A stretch of 26,314 bases of DNA. Origin: Discostella pseudostelligera (Eukaryota; Bacillariophyta; Thalassiosirophyceae; Thalassiosirales; Thalassiosiraceae). This document shows positions 1 to 9,641 of the stretch, piece after piece. The notes under the pieces were generated by a model that had not been told where the DNA came from, did no database searches, and saw only the letters and a program-made list of their open reading frames with translations. The DNA is taken from positions 1 to 26,314 of the forward strand of contig JALLBK010000463.1 in assembly GCA_036940085.1 (NCBI GenBank). The letters run 5' to 3'. The position numbers and the translations under genes are program-made. How positions within the stretch are numbered: position 1 is the stretch's first letter; the number at the start of each line of letters is the position of its first letter.

Positions 1-1
1 C

Positions 2-1840
2 ATCGCCGACTCCATCTTCCTCGGGTACGTTTGCTCTCATCCCACCCTTGAATCCATCCAACACCATCGTCGTACATTAATCGAACAATATCATACTAAG
101 GCATGTCATGTGCCCTATGCTGCATCCACGGCACTGGAAGATGATGACTCTACTACTAGTAGTACTATTGGAAGAAGAGTAGAAAGTTTTGATGATGACA
201 ATGAGCCTTCCGAAGCGCAGATTGGGACAACCTTACTAAAGGAGTTGAAACATTACCGACAACGATTAATGAGACAGTCGACCTTTCGTATGAGTGGAAG
301 TGGGAAGAGACAGAATCATAATAATTCTACTAATAATCGGAGATCCAACAATGGGGGAAATGGAAATGACAATGAAAGTAACATCTTCCGTCGTCGTTGG
401 AGTGAAGAGTTGGTTACTGATTATGAAGAAGTTGAATATGATGAGCCAACTACCATTACAGCAGTGGCCACTGCCATTATTGTCGTACGATACTTCGATC
501 ATCGATTATTGGGTGTGACTTGTGGTAGACTTACGAGTCTGTATGAGCGTACCGCACGGTTGGCGTTGCATCGTCATTTGCATGGACGGGATGTACCGTT
601 TGTGGAACGGTTTACTTTTGATACAACTGCTATTCGTTACGGCGGCGGGAAGAAGAAGAAGAATTTGTATGCATTGGGAGCGGGGGATACGGAGCTCATT
701 TTGGATGTGGTGGTACAGCAACCAGAGGAAGAGAATGAGGAGGAGGATGTGTCGTCAACAGTGCTAACCTCTTCACAAACTGACATTGTTCGAAATCTAA
801 TGAGTGAATTGCAGTTTGAACACATGGTTGGATCCAAAAACGAACGCCTACCACGTCTGCAAAATCTGCAGGCGGATTTCCCAGCCATTGGATATGGCAG
901 CAGCGAGAGTAGCAGCAGCAATGTCATCCTACCGATATACCGCTATCCAGGAAATTACTCCGGCACTGAATGGCCAACCCATCCATGGTCAAAGACAACA
1001 TTCTCCATCAAACGCTCGGTAGAAAAGGCATTGCGTCCACTGTACATCCAACACATGAATCATTGCGTCACGAACTTATACCGAAATGGATATGATCGAA
1101 TCGATCACCATTCTGACAAGGATTTAGACTTGAATCGATCGGGGGTGATTGTATCGGTATCGTTGGGCTCGACACGTATTATGGAAGTTCGTGACAAACT
1201 GTATCCGCATGATGTGGCACGTGTGGAGCTACCTCCAAATAGCATGTTTGTATTAGGTCCGTATACGAATGCTAGGTTTACACATGCCGTATTGCCAAGT
1301 GAGCGCGACTTTAGCTTTGATGTCGAGGAGGGTGAGGTGGTAATTGGGGGAGAGTTTGCATCAACATGCAATGCTGACGAAGATGATGTCAATTGCAACA
1401 TTGAACGAGGTGGTAGAGTCAGTTTGACGTTTCGTGACGTGCGCACATTTTTAGATGTCAAGACGCAGCGATTATTTGGGCAAGGTGTGGCATCCGCGTC
1501 TCCAATCATGGTTGGGGATGATGGAGTTCTTAGTGATGATTCTTTATCCAAGGCAGTGGAGTACACTCGACATCAAGAATGGAAAGAGAGACGGAGTGCT
1601 GCGACAATCGCGTTGGGGATAGGCGCTGCTGCTGGGTACGTGTCATCAAGCAGATCGAAAGAATTGACTTCAGACTCTGATAAGTTGGCATTGTTACGAA
1701 GTGTATCTACTATGGTGATTTCGGCATCGGCTTTATACTGGTACATTCATCACGCACGGAACACGATGCGCCGACTATACGAGGAGAAAGATGCTAGGGT
1801 GTTCTTCTCGAAAACCTCGGCAACAGGAAATAAGTACTAA
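2..1840 (+). CDS. IMPACT/UPF0029 domain fused to AlkB-like 2OG-Fe(II) oxygenase (5' partial)
   Basis: The frame is open from base 2 with no stop up to TAA at 1838-1840, so the gene begins before the window and the true start is not visible. The first part (about 2-640) reads like an IMPACT/UPF0029 fold: a SIFLGYVC strand, a KACHVPYA strand, FDDDNEPS in place of the family's DDGEP turn, then VVRYFDHRLLGVTCGRL and a Leu/His-rich helix. A basic Asn/Ser-rich insert sits at about 270-420. The second part (about 930-1450) is AlkB-type: a nucleotide-recognition-lid-like region, the iron ligands HSD at 1109-1117 and His at 1283-1285, and RVSLTFR near 1416-1436, which in ALKBH2/3-like enzymes carries the 2-oxoglutarate-binding arginine. 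AlkB enzymes oxidatively remove alkyl groups from nucleic acids; the substrate here is unknown. The last 80 residues hold two hydrophobic stretches. No intron is needed. Confidence 0.85.
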   Translation: MADSIFLGYVCSHPTLESIQHHRRTLIEQYHTKACHVPYAASTALEDDDSTTSSTIGRRVESFDDDNEPSEAQIGTTLLKELKHYRQRLMRQSTFRMSGSGKRQNHNNSTNNRRSNNGGNGNDNESNIFRRRWSEELVTDYEEVEYDEPTTITAVATAIIVVRYFDHRLLGVTCGRLTSLYERTARLALHRHLHGRDVPFVERFTFDTTAIRYGGGKKKKNLYALGAGDTELILDVVVQQPEEENEEEDVSSTVLTSSQTDIVRNLMSELQFEHMVGSKNERLPRLQNLQADFPAIGYGSSESSSSNVILPIYRYPGNYSGTEWPTHPWSKTTFSIKRSVEKALRPLYIQHMNHCVTNLYRNGYDRIDHHSDKDLDLNRSGVIVSVSLGSTRIMEVRDKLYPHDVARVELPPNSMFVLGPYTNARFTHAVLPSERDFSFDVEEGEVVIGGEFASTCNADEDDVNCNIERGGRVSLTFRDVRTFLDVKTQRLFGQGVASASPIMVGDDGVLSDDSLSKAVEYTRHQEWKERRSAATIALGIGAAAGYVSSSRSKELTSDSDKLALLRSVSTMVISASALYWYIHHARNTMRRLYEEKDARVFFSKTSATGNKY

Positions 1841-1919
1841 CTAGAATATCGGTGACATACACTTTATTATCTACAACATATTTACAATATCATCAAGTGT
1901 CCAAATACGCCTTGTCCGC

Positions 1920-4130
1920 TCACTTGTTGGGGAAGTCATCTTTGTCAATCACCTCATTTTTAGAGTAATCCAACAGACCAAACAAGAAATCAACCTCCTC
2001 GTCTCGTATACATTCGGGGTCTGATGCGTAGATGTGTTCACGGAATCTAGCCTTGGTCACTGGCTCCTTTGATTTCAGCATGAGCTCAAACGAGTAGTCG
2101 AGCTTATGATGCAAAATGGTGATGACGTGAGAATAGTGCCTCGAAAGAAAGAGAGTAAGCGAGACAACGCGGAATAATTACAACTCGCAGACTTACCGCT
2201 GACATATCGCCGAGGGCTCTAGACATTACCTCTATTTGGTTCAAATGATCAAGTGTTCGCCGTCGCGACCTGAAATCATTATTTGATAAAGAACATGCAA
2301 TGAGTTCGACATTATGCGAAATGAAAGCAATACAAACAGTCGAATACATTGAACGTCGCACCGTGAGCCATTCAAGTATGAGTAACAACCACCCAAAAAT
2401 CCACCCCCAAGCAAGCATGAGGTCAAGACGACGAGTTCAAAAATCCCCTCTACCCTCTCATATCCATTCGGAACATTCATTCCGAAAAATCCCGCGACGG
2501 CGGTGCCAAACGCCAATGATATCCCTCCCACCGTGAGATACAGATTCATTCGAATCATCCTATTTCGATAGGCATCGAGAGATAGGGCAACCATGTCTTG
2601 TTTGCTCTGAACACGTTGCAGCAAATAATCGATTTCAAGAAGAATCGAGTTAAGTTGCCGAGCATACTCCTCAAAGAGTAATTCCACATTACCATGCAAT
2701 TCCATAGGCACTGTTCGATTTTTCGCCTTGGCAATTGCCTTCTCCGTGAGTAGTAAACCAACCATATCTTCATCACTTGACAATAGATTGGTAATACATC
2801 GCAATGCGCCCTTCACATTCATCTCAAAATGTTGCAATGAGTCCTTCACCGGAACAAGTCGATGCAATCCCGACAGCGAGAAGGCTTCATTGGTAACTCT
2901 ATCCATCAGGGAGTTGACAATAGGTTCATACAAGTGGATTCTACGACTGTACATGGTACACACTTCACGAACAATTTCCTCGACGACATCGATTTCAAAG
3001 TTGGTGGATTTGGATTTGCTACTCCCCCCGTGATGGAAGATGATTTCACCATTGCGAAAGACGAAGCTATCTTTTCTCATGAGTTGTTTAGATATACGGA
3101 TCGATTGTTGCTTTATTATTATTTTGAAGTACGTGTCGGTGATGGCAGAAAGTTAACATGATATTGACCTGCGAATATTATTTTCTCTTGATCGTCTCAA
3201 ATGAACGATGCATGACATAATAACTCACCTTGATGGTGGGCTTGTGTGCATCAAAGATGAACGCTGATTTTCTCCCAATAATTGCACGCACGCAACCAAA
3301 TGACATCTTGGTAACAACCCCAACGGAGAAATAAAACAATGATAGGAGAATATGAACATTGCACAGTCGGCATCATGATGATCATTGCACACAGACTGTT
3401 GAATTGTATCACTCACAATAATTTCCGTCTCCCTCGGGAGAATAAACCAAGGATTAATTGAATTCTTCACCGAATAATGAGTCTTCATCAATATCCTACG
3501 TTTCCGTTCGGCATCGCCCAAGCTAGTTAATGCCAAAGAAAAGAAGTCACGTGGGTGCATTCCCGGTATCACCTCCTTGACAATTTGTTGTATGGATAAG
3601 TTCTTTGTAGTTAGTTTCATATTCCCATCGGTATCACTGGCGGATATAATGGCTACAGCGTAGGTGTCCATTAAATCTCCATTGCCATTGCTTTTGCTCC
3701 CCGTACCAGTGGAAATTATTGTGGTTGTTGTTGTTTTATGATCGGGATTCTCGCTGCTGCTGCTGCTGCTCGTTTCGGCAGCGGCGATGCTGTTGAGGCT
3801 GTTGGTTGCTCGAAATGGATTCGTTGATGGGTTATCAATATCAATCGTGTCTGACGATGTTGTATTGACGTAGCCTCTATGAAATAATGACAATTGATGA
3901 TGATGATGATGAGTCGGTATCGATGGCGACAATGCTAGTGCCGGTGCTACCGCTGGTTTGAATCGAAGATGTTGCTGTTGCTGCTGCGTCGGCTGGCGTC
4001 GACCACCATGATAATGTTGCGGGCAGAAACTCAAAAGAGATTGATAACTGCGACGATGTATCGCCGTATGAATAAACTTTGTGCTTATGCAACCGGTCGC
4101 TGCCGTCGACATTGCAGCGGCGGCCACCAT
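1920..4130 (-). CDS. Mrs2/CorA-family magnesium channel, five exons
   Basis: Exons: 4130-3417, 3306-3229, 3110-2362, 2269-2197, 2102-1920 (phases 0,0,2,0), giving about 598 aa. The start ATG at 4130 has a good context (ACCATGG). The signature GMN is at residues 474-476, at the end of the first membrane helix (MNLYLTVGGISLAFG...), followed by a short loop and a second helix (FELVVLTSCLLGGGFLGG). This two-helix GMN arrangement is the pore of CorA/Mrs2 channels, which pass Mg2+ as homopentamers; the long helical region before it is the cytosolic or matrix funnel. Exon 2 (SFGCVRAIIGRKSAFIFDAH) matches the usual Mrs2 strand region. The first ~150 residues are Ser/His/Gln-rich with a basic, Ala-rich start and could be an organelle presequence, so an inner mitochondrial or plastid envelope location is plausible. 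The C-terminus carries an EF-hand-like loop (DYSKNEVIDKDDF). Three of the four acceptors end in AAG. Confidence 0.88.
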
Positions 4131-4870
4131 GGTCGTCGGCGGAGATCGAAGATCGGCAAGCCAAGCAATCTAAATGCCAAAGAATCGAACACCTCGAACT
4201 CGATTCTCGATTCTCTCTCTCGATTCTGAACAAAGAACAAGAGGAGAATGTGGCGGGAAGAACAAGTACTATCTAATGGCGGGAAGATTGTGGCGGGAAG
4301 AACAAGTTAAAGCACGTACTTATGGCGGGAAGAATATGGCGCGAAGCAGAGGTGTATGGTATGGCGGCGGCGCGGGCGGGAAGCATGTTGCGCTAGAATC
4401 ACTGCATGCAGCAGATGCAGGATCAGGATCTTCGTCGGCAAAAGTAATTATCGAGTTGCAAACAAAAGGGATCAATTTTATGAGCTGAACTCGGCACACA
4501 AAAGCGTAATCTCACAAACTCATTTCAACCAATTGCAATTCCAATGATCCCATTCTCACTCGGAGCTCGGAGGAGATGGATACAATACTTTTCCTAAACA
4601 CGTTATGTGGAGTTCTTCTGCAATTCATCCAAGGTGGTAGAAACTCGGTTGTCCGTTGCTGTGCATTGTGCATCCATGTTCGTCAATGCTTTTGTTGAAA
4701 TCCCCCCAAATCCCATTTTCATAATTCATCTTTCATACACACTATTTCAATCCTCCCACTCCTTACTCACCGCCACTACTTCTTCTCACCTCTTTTACAA
4801 ACTCACAATCGACTTCTGTCCCCAACACTCTGCTCTCTCTCTCTCTCATCGACTTCTAACGACCATCATC
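4131..4870. other. Intergenic region upstream of the magnesium channel
   Basis: This 740-bp stretch separates the 5' end of the Mg2+ channel from the 3' end of the TVP15-like gene; both are on the minus strand. It holds the GGCGGGAA cluster (4252-4382), a CGATTCTC-rich patch at about 4198-4230, and a pyrimidine-rich tract at about 4730-4860 that on the minus strand forms the 3' side of the TVP15-like gene. The open frames I looked at show no protein-like composition, and I see no RNA gene. Confidence 0.6.
4252..4382. promoter_or_regulatory. Cluster of five GGCGGGAA (E2F-type) sites
   Basis: Exact GGCGGGAA octamers start at 4252, 4278, 4292, 4324 and 4375, with a near match GGCGCGAA at 4338. 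Four are followed by GA or GC and sit in the larger word TGGCGGGAAG. The octamer is the textbook E2F/DP core. The cluster lies 120-250 bp upstream of the Mg2+ channel start (4130, minus strand). Factor identity is inferred; only the sequence recurrence is seen. Confidence 0.55.
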
Positions 4871-5761
4871 TTACCTCCCCCATCCCATATTACTAATCGC
4901 CTGCTTCCTAACCTGTTGATTAATCTTGGCTCGAATCCTATTATCCTCCTCGGCAGCAATATCCTCTCTCATTTTTCGATATGTGGGATATCGACATAAA
5001 ATATACGTATTGAATATGCCCACTGCACCAAAAATACCACCGGAAATTTTACCAAGCAATGATCCATACGACCAGGCGACACTTGCCAATAGTAAATAGA
5101 ATAAAAAGCGATAGATGGAATGGAACAGGAAGCCAAAGTTCATGGCGATGATAGTACGGATGAATTTTAATTGTGTTTCGAGACAGCAGACGAGTAGACC
5201 GCCGCAGGAGGCGTAGATGGCGGTGACCCAAACGGAGATGGCGGGGAGGCCGATGAGTTGAAGAATCTTTTTGTTGGTAAGATGACGATGATGACATAAT
5301 TGTGACGATATGACGTGCGTGATCGTGAAGTGAGAGATTAGGATTACAAATGAAGGATTGTGGGAGTGAGAGATGAGAGGGTGCACTCCACATTAAATTA
5401 AATAATCGACCACCTGGCACTAACTCACCGAGACAGTAACTAACAACACCGCAGCAACCATATTAATCAAACGCATAAATAGAATGGTCTTGGTCAAATC
5501 AGGCTCCTCCGCCTGATTCGCGGCGGCGGCAGCGGCAGTAATCTCCTTGGTCTTTTTGGTAGCGTTCATGCTGCCCAAGATGGAACCGGCGATGTTGTCT
5601 TTCTTGACTTTGGATGCCTTGGCGGATGATCCTGTCGTCGCATCGGCAAGACCACCGGTAGCAGCAGAGGAGGATGATGATGAAGAAGGCGCTTCTGTCG
5701 CTGCCTCGGCGGCGGGTGCGGAGGATGCCCACGTTGGTTCTTCGTCGCCGTCCATGGTCAT
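4871..5761 (-). CDS. TVP15/COPI-associated (COPI_assoc) membrane protein, two exons
   Basis: Exon 1 is 5761-5429 and exon 2 is 5266-4871, joined in phase 0 (donor TCG|GTGAGT, acceptor AAAAAG|ATT), giving 242 aa with TAA at 4871-4873. The N-terminal ~90 residues are Ala/Ser-rich and acidic, presumably cytosolic. Four hydrophobic helices follow: TILFMRLINMVAAVLLVTVS (92-111), LPAISVWVTAIYASCGGLLVC, the FLFHSIYRFLFYLLLASVAW region, and a GGIFGAVGIFNTYIL segment. The motif of a Leu/Glu-rich loop (CCLETQLKFIRTI) followed by a Phe/Tyr-rich helix is typical of Golgi TVP15 and COPI-associated proteins, which reside in late Golgi membranes; exact function in the family is poorly known. The tail KINQQVRKQAISNMGWGR is basic. 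Translation could instead start at the second Met (5755). A weak GGTAAG near the stop could be another donor, so the C-terminus is slightly uncertain. Confidence 0.75.
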
Positions 5762-5978
5762 TGGTTTGAATGGAACAAAATCTACTCCTAGCTAGTTGGG
5801 GTGGTAGTTGTAGGCAGGAGCTGGCGCTCAAAGTCAGCGTCCATAAAGTCAGGGATTTCACGAATCACTCTTGACAATATTTGCACATAAGGAATCACGC
5901 ATTTTCTATTATGACACAATCAACGTTCGAAAAGATCTTCAAAGATAAATGCGAGGAAAGCAGCTAATTTAGATTATT

Positions 5979-6048
5979 GGCGGGAACGGAAGATCACCAC
6001 TCCTTTCTTCTTCCCGCCAAAATTTCGCCACGTGGCATTCTTCCCGCC
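5979..6048. promoter_or_regulatory. Three TTCCCGCC/GGCGGGAA (E2F-type) sites with a G-box-like core
   Basis: GGCGGGAA is at 5979-5986 on the plus strand; TTCCCGCC is at 6011-6018 and 6041-6048, so the sites face both ways. The last two are exactly 30 bp apart, both in the longer word TTCTTCCCGCCAAA/ATTCTTCCCGCCAAA, with CCACGTGGC between them. They lie about 220-290 bp from the TVP15-like start and 390-460 bp from the CPSF73 start. Confidence 0.55.
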
Positions 6049-6269
6049 AAAGCTTACTGCCACTGCCACGTGTAAGCTCTCGACTGCTCCGCTTTTGAAT
6101 GCGTCTGTTGCTGCCAAAACGCTACACTGGAGACTCCGACGTTTTGGAGCGTCATGGTCATGGTGTATTTTTTTTTTGGTTTGAGAAGCGATGGCTTAGG
6201 CAAATGCAAGCGTCCAGTCCGTCCACCGCACACACACAACCATATTATTATGGAAGGCCATAGCATATT

Positions 6270-6311
6270 GATTGAGGCCATTGCCATTGAGGATTGAGGC
6301 CATTGCCATTG
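6270..6311 (+). repeat. 22-bp tandem duplication
   Basis: The 20-mer GATTGAGGCCATTGCCATTG occurs at 6270-6289 and again at 6292-6311, giving a period of 22 bp. The copies are identical, so the duplication is recent or constrained. It lies 130-170 bp upstream of the CPSF73 start. Confidence 0.85.
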
Positions 6312-6439
6312 CCCGCCTCCCCAATCCCCACCACCGACTGCCGACGATCGACGAGAGCGCCGATAGATCAAGCACCGACAAACGACGATCGACGACCCGC
6401 CATTAATCTTTTGCATTCATCGTCATCGTCATCACCATC

Positions 6440-9179
6440 ATGAGTGAAGATATCATGACCATCACGTGAGTACTTATTGACATGCGCCTCGTGTTGTATT
6501 GTCGAATCATTATGATAATCTCACCAATGCATTATTACTCCCATATCACTAATGATATTAAATGAATATGTCACAGCCCCCTCGGCTCCGGCCAAGAGGT
6601 GGGACGTTCCTGCCACCTCTTAACCTTCCGCGGCACTACCCTCCTACTCGACTGTGGCATCCATCCCGGCTACGATGGCATGGCGGGCCTACCCTACTTT
6701 GATCGTGTCGATCCCGAAACTGTCGATGTGTTACTAGTAACACATTTTCATTTAGATCATGCCGCATCCTTGCCATACTTTACGGAACGGACTGGATTTA
6801 AAGGGAGGATATTTATGACTCATCCTACCAAGGCGGTAGTACGGTTGTTGCTGGGGGATTATTTGCGTCTTATGACCATGAAACGTGGAGGTAGCGGTGG
6901 TGGTGGTGATGATAATTCTTCGTCATCCGATGTACTGTACACCGAGGCTGAACTACAATCCTGCGTTGACAAAATTGAACTCATCGACTATCATCAGACC
7001 ATTGATCTCAATTTACCATCTGGATTGAAATTCCATGCCTTGAATGCTGGACATGTATTGGGTGCAGCCATGTTTTATATTGAATTGGGGGGAAGGACGG
7101 TATTGTATACCGGGGATTATAGTATGGAGGAAGATAGACATTTGATGGCTGCGGAAATACCAAGTGAGTGTATAAGTTTCGGTGGTGGGGGTGGTAACAA
7201 GAGCACATCCTCGTCATCTCCCGACGTACTCATCGTCGAGAGCACCTACGGTGTACAAGTCCATGCCTCACGAGCGGAACGCGAGGCTAGATTCACTGGT
7301 ACCATCGAACGCATCGTGACTGGGGGAGGACGATGTCTCATTCCGGTATTTGCTTTAGGTCGAGCACAGGAATTACTGTTGATCCTCGATGAATACTGGC
7401 AAGAGCATCCCCATTTGCATTCCATACCCATCTACTATGCGTCGAAGATGGCAAGTCGCGCACTACGCGTCTATCAGACATATGCCAATATGATGAATGC
7501 ACGTATACGTAGTCAGATGGATCTAGGCAACCCCTTTGCCTTCTCGCACATTCGCAACTTAAAGTCGATTGATGTGAATAATTTTGACGATCGTGGACCA
7601 AGTGTGGTATTTGCCAGTCCGGGAATGTTGCAGAGTGGTGTTAGTCGTCAATTATTCGATCGTTGGGCAACCGATCCAAAGAATGGTGTATTGATTGCCG
7701 GATATGCCGTCGAACATACGTTAGCCAAAGAAATCATGAGTCAGCCGAAGGAGGTGGTAACGATGGAAGGTCGTAGGCAGCCCCTCAATTGCTTGGTGGA
7801 TTATGTTAGCTTTTCGGCGCACGTGGACTTTGTTCAGAATCGAGACTTTATTACGAGAGTGAATCCGCGGAATATTATTCTGGTCCATGGTGCAAAGGAG
7901 GAGATGGGCAGGTTGAAGGGTGCATTGATGATGCATTACAATAAGCTTCCAGAGGTATGTTACTTGCTATTGCATATTCCTTTTCATGTAACATCGATAA
8001 ACTGATAACAGCTCATCTCCATACGATCAATCCACCTCATCAATATGTTACCGTATCAACATAGAACAAGAGGCCGACCATTGCCATGCCACCGAATGAA
8101 GTGGACGTGAAACTAATCTTCACTCGTCGTCGATCTGCCAAAATCATGGGTAAGCTAGCAGAAGCACCTGCCACTGCTGGTGATGATAACGACGATGATG
8201 ATAAGCAATCGAGGAATGCTGCCGCGACAACCACTGAGGGAAATTACAAATTGGCCGAACCACGCGAGGGCGACGCTGTTCGTGGAATACTTGTCACACA
8301 ACAAAACTCCTCCAAGATTGTTGCCCCCGAGGACTTGTCCACTTACACTCCCCTACGCGTTGGGTCAGTGTATTCTCGTTTGCACGTGCCGTTCGTGGGG
8401 AAGATTGCAACCTTGCGATTGTTCTTGAATGAGATGTTTCGTGGGATAGAGGAAGTGAGTGATGCAAACAACAATATCGAGAATATGGATGGCGATGATA
8501 GCAATGATGTCAATGATGCGTCCGTGACATTTATTATGCATGGAGGACAAGTGAGTATAGTGAATCGACGTGGATTGTGGATGTTTTATACCTGCGTCTG
8601 TACTCATCTGGCATCTGTGTCCATTGTCTTTGGCAGGTAAAAATCATTGCTGGCAAAACAATGGGTATTGTCACAGTAGAATGGGACTGCAGTTCGGTTG
8701 GAGATGTGATTGCCGATGCGGTGGTGGCACTCATCATGCATGCTCAGACTAGTGCCGCGTCGATTCGATTGACGGGACGACCTTGTAGTCACAGACGGAA
8801 GAAGCTTCGCGAAGACGAGGAGATGGATGAGGCGGAACTAAAGAAACAAACAGAGGATTATTTGCGTGCGTCACACCAAGCGCTAAAAGATCAGTTCTTA
8901 ACCGTGGAGGCAACGTACGAAGCAAACCGGGGTACGTTTGAGATCAAGATTGATGCTTCGACTAATATTAACAAAGAGAAAGGAGGGACGGTGAAATCAG
9001 ACGAAGAGGAAGATGACGATGGTGCAGTCGTTTGCCTTGCGACTGTAGAATTCGAAAATGGCTTGGTGGATGGTACCGCTAAAATCACTGTCGAATCCGA
9101 AGATGAGAAGTTGGCGTCGAATGTCCGAGTTTGTCTCCAAAATGTTGCGTCCGCTTTGGCACCGATAGGGATAGATTGA
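6440..9179 (+). CDS. CPSF3: CPSF73, the endonuclease subunit of the pre-mRNA cleavage and polyadenylation complex; four exons
   Basis: Exons: 6440-6465, 6577-7954, 8065-8550, 8637-9179, giving 810 aa. The tiny first exon (MSEDIMTIT) is fixed by family continuity: the split codon AC|C leads into [12 protein letters not shown]. This metallo-beta-lactamase/beta-CASP nuclease cuts pre-mRNA before poly(A) addition in the nucleus. All expected ligands are present: HFHLDH (residues 65-70), H168 in NAGHVLGA, D189 in YTGDYS, E230 in ESTYG, beta-CASP H424 in SFSAHVDF and H446 in ILVHG. The H168-D189 and H424-H446 spacings (21 and 22) match the family. Gly/Ser/Asp-rich inserts lie between residues ~113 and 126 and between ~206 and 222, and explain part of the extra length over the ~680 aa usual. 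Exons 3-4 encode the C-terminal domain that binds the CPSF100 partner. The acceptor of exon 3 could also be AG at 8069-8070, shortening the protein by two residues. Confidence 0.95.
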
Positions 9180-9641
9180 TACCTGGAACTGACATAATTT
9201 GCGCAGTAGATACCTAATTGCGTATCTTTGAGATCTCATTGCATATATTCCTTAATAATCTATTTGATTATCGTCCCTTTGAATTCTTCCACGGATCGGC
9301 ACTGTTGAAAGGTGGGGTGATCCTTCCACCTCCGGGATAAATTGCAGCATCTCAAAATCTGTGAATCGATCAAAATCTTATGATCTTTACCAATATCGTA
9401 AGATCCGTACCAAAATCTTACAAATCGATCCAAAACTAAACGAACCGTCCCAAAACCAAAACCGCTTAGAGATTATTTTCTAATGCGATCTCGACCATGA
9501 CACCCGCTGTTCGCGTTCATCACCAGTAGTCATCTCTCCAGCTAAAGAACAAACCATAATATCAGGCGAGGAGATTATATCCCGGAAGAGATTCCAACCA
9601 TAATACTCGGATTTAAAGACCAGGCAAGAACATAAGAATAC
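9180..9641. other. Intergenic region with a 20-bp degenerate tandem repeat
   Basis: This is 462 bp between two plus-strand genes. It holds the 3' region of CPSF73 and the promoter of the next gene. The one conspicuous structure is the CAAAATCTTA repeat at 9353-9470; no E2F-type octamer is present here. Confidence 0.5.
9353..9470 (+). repeat. Degenerate 20-bp tandem repeat, about six units
   Basis: Units begin with CAAAA or CAATA at 9353, 9371, 9391, 9411, 9431 and 9451: an 18-bp step, then four exact 20-bp steps. The best-preserved units are 9371 (CAAAATCTTATGATCTTTAC), 9391 (CAATATCGTAAGATCCGTAC) and 9411 (CAAAATCTTACAAATCGATC). Later units decay but keep CAAAAC and an ACCG core. The array is about 170 bp upstream of the next plus-strand start. 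Confidence 0.75.

Larger units (their letters stand above)
5762..6439. other. Bidirectional promoter region between TVP15-like and CPSF73 genes
   Basis: This 678-bp region lies between two divergently transcribed genes. It contains three E2F-type octamers (5979-6048), CACGTG cores at 6029-6035 and 6065-6071, and a 22-bp direct duplication (6270-6311). ATTATTGGCGGGAAC at 5972-5986 combines an ATTGG box with the octamer. No convincing coding sequence is present. Confidence 0.6.

Noticed and set aside
103..112. ATG codons near position 103-110 as the start of the AlkB fusion gene.
   Set aside because: They are out of frame (the in-frame codon at 110 is GTG), and the frame is open with family-consistent sequence back to base 2, so the real start is upstream.
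4871..5386. A separate 171-codon minus-strand gene starting at 5386.
   Set aside because: Its first part is intron sequence; from 5266 on it continues the TVP15-like exon 1 in phase 0.
7720..7890. Suspected loss of a catalytic histidine in CPSF73 (LAKEIM).
   Set aside because: Counting residues shows the beta-CASP histidines are H424 (SAHVD) and H446 (LVHG), spaced 22 as expected; both are intact.
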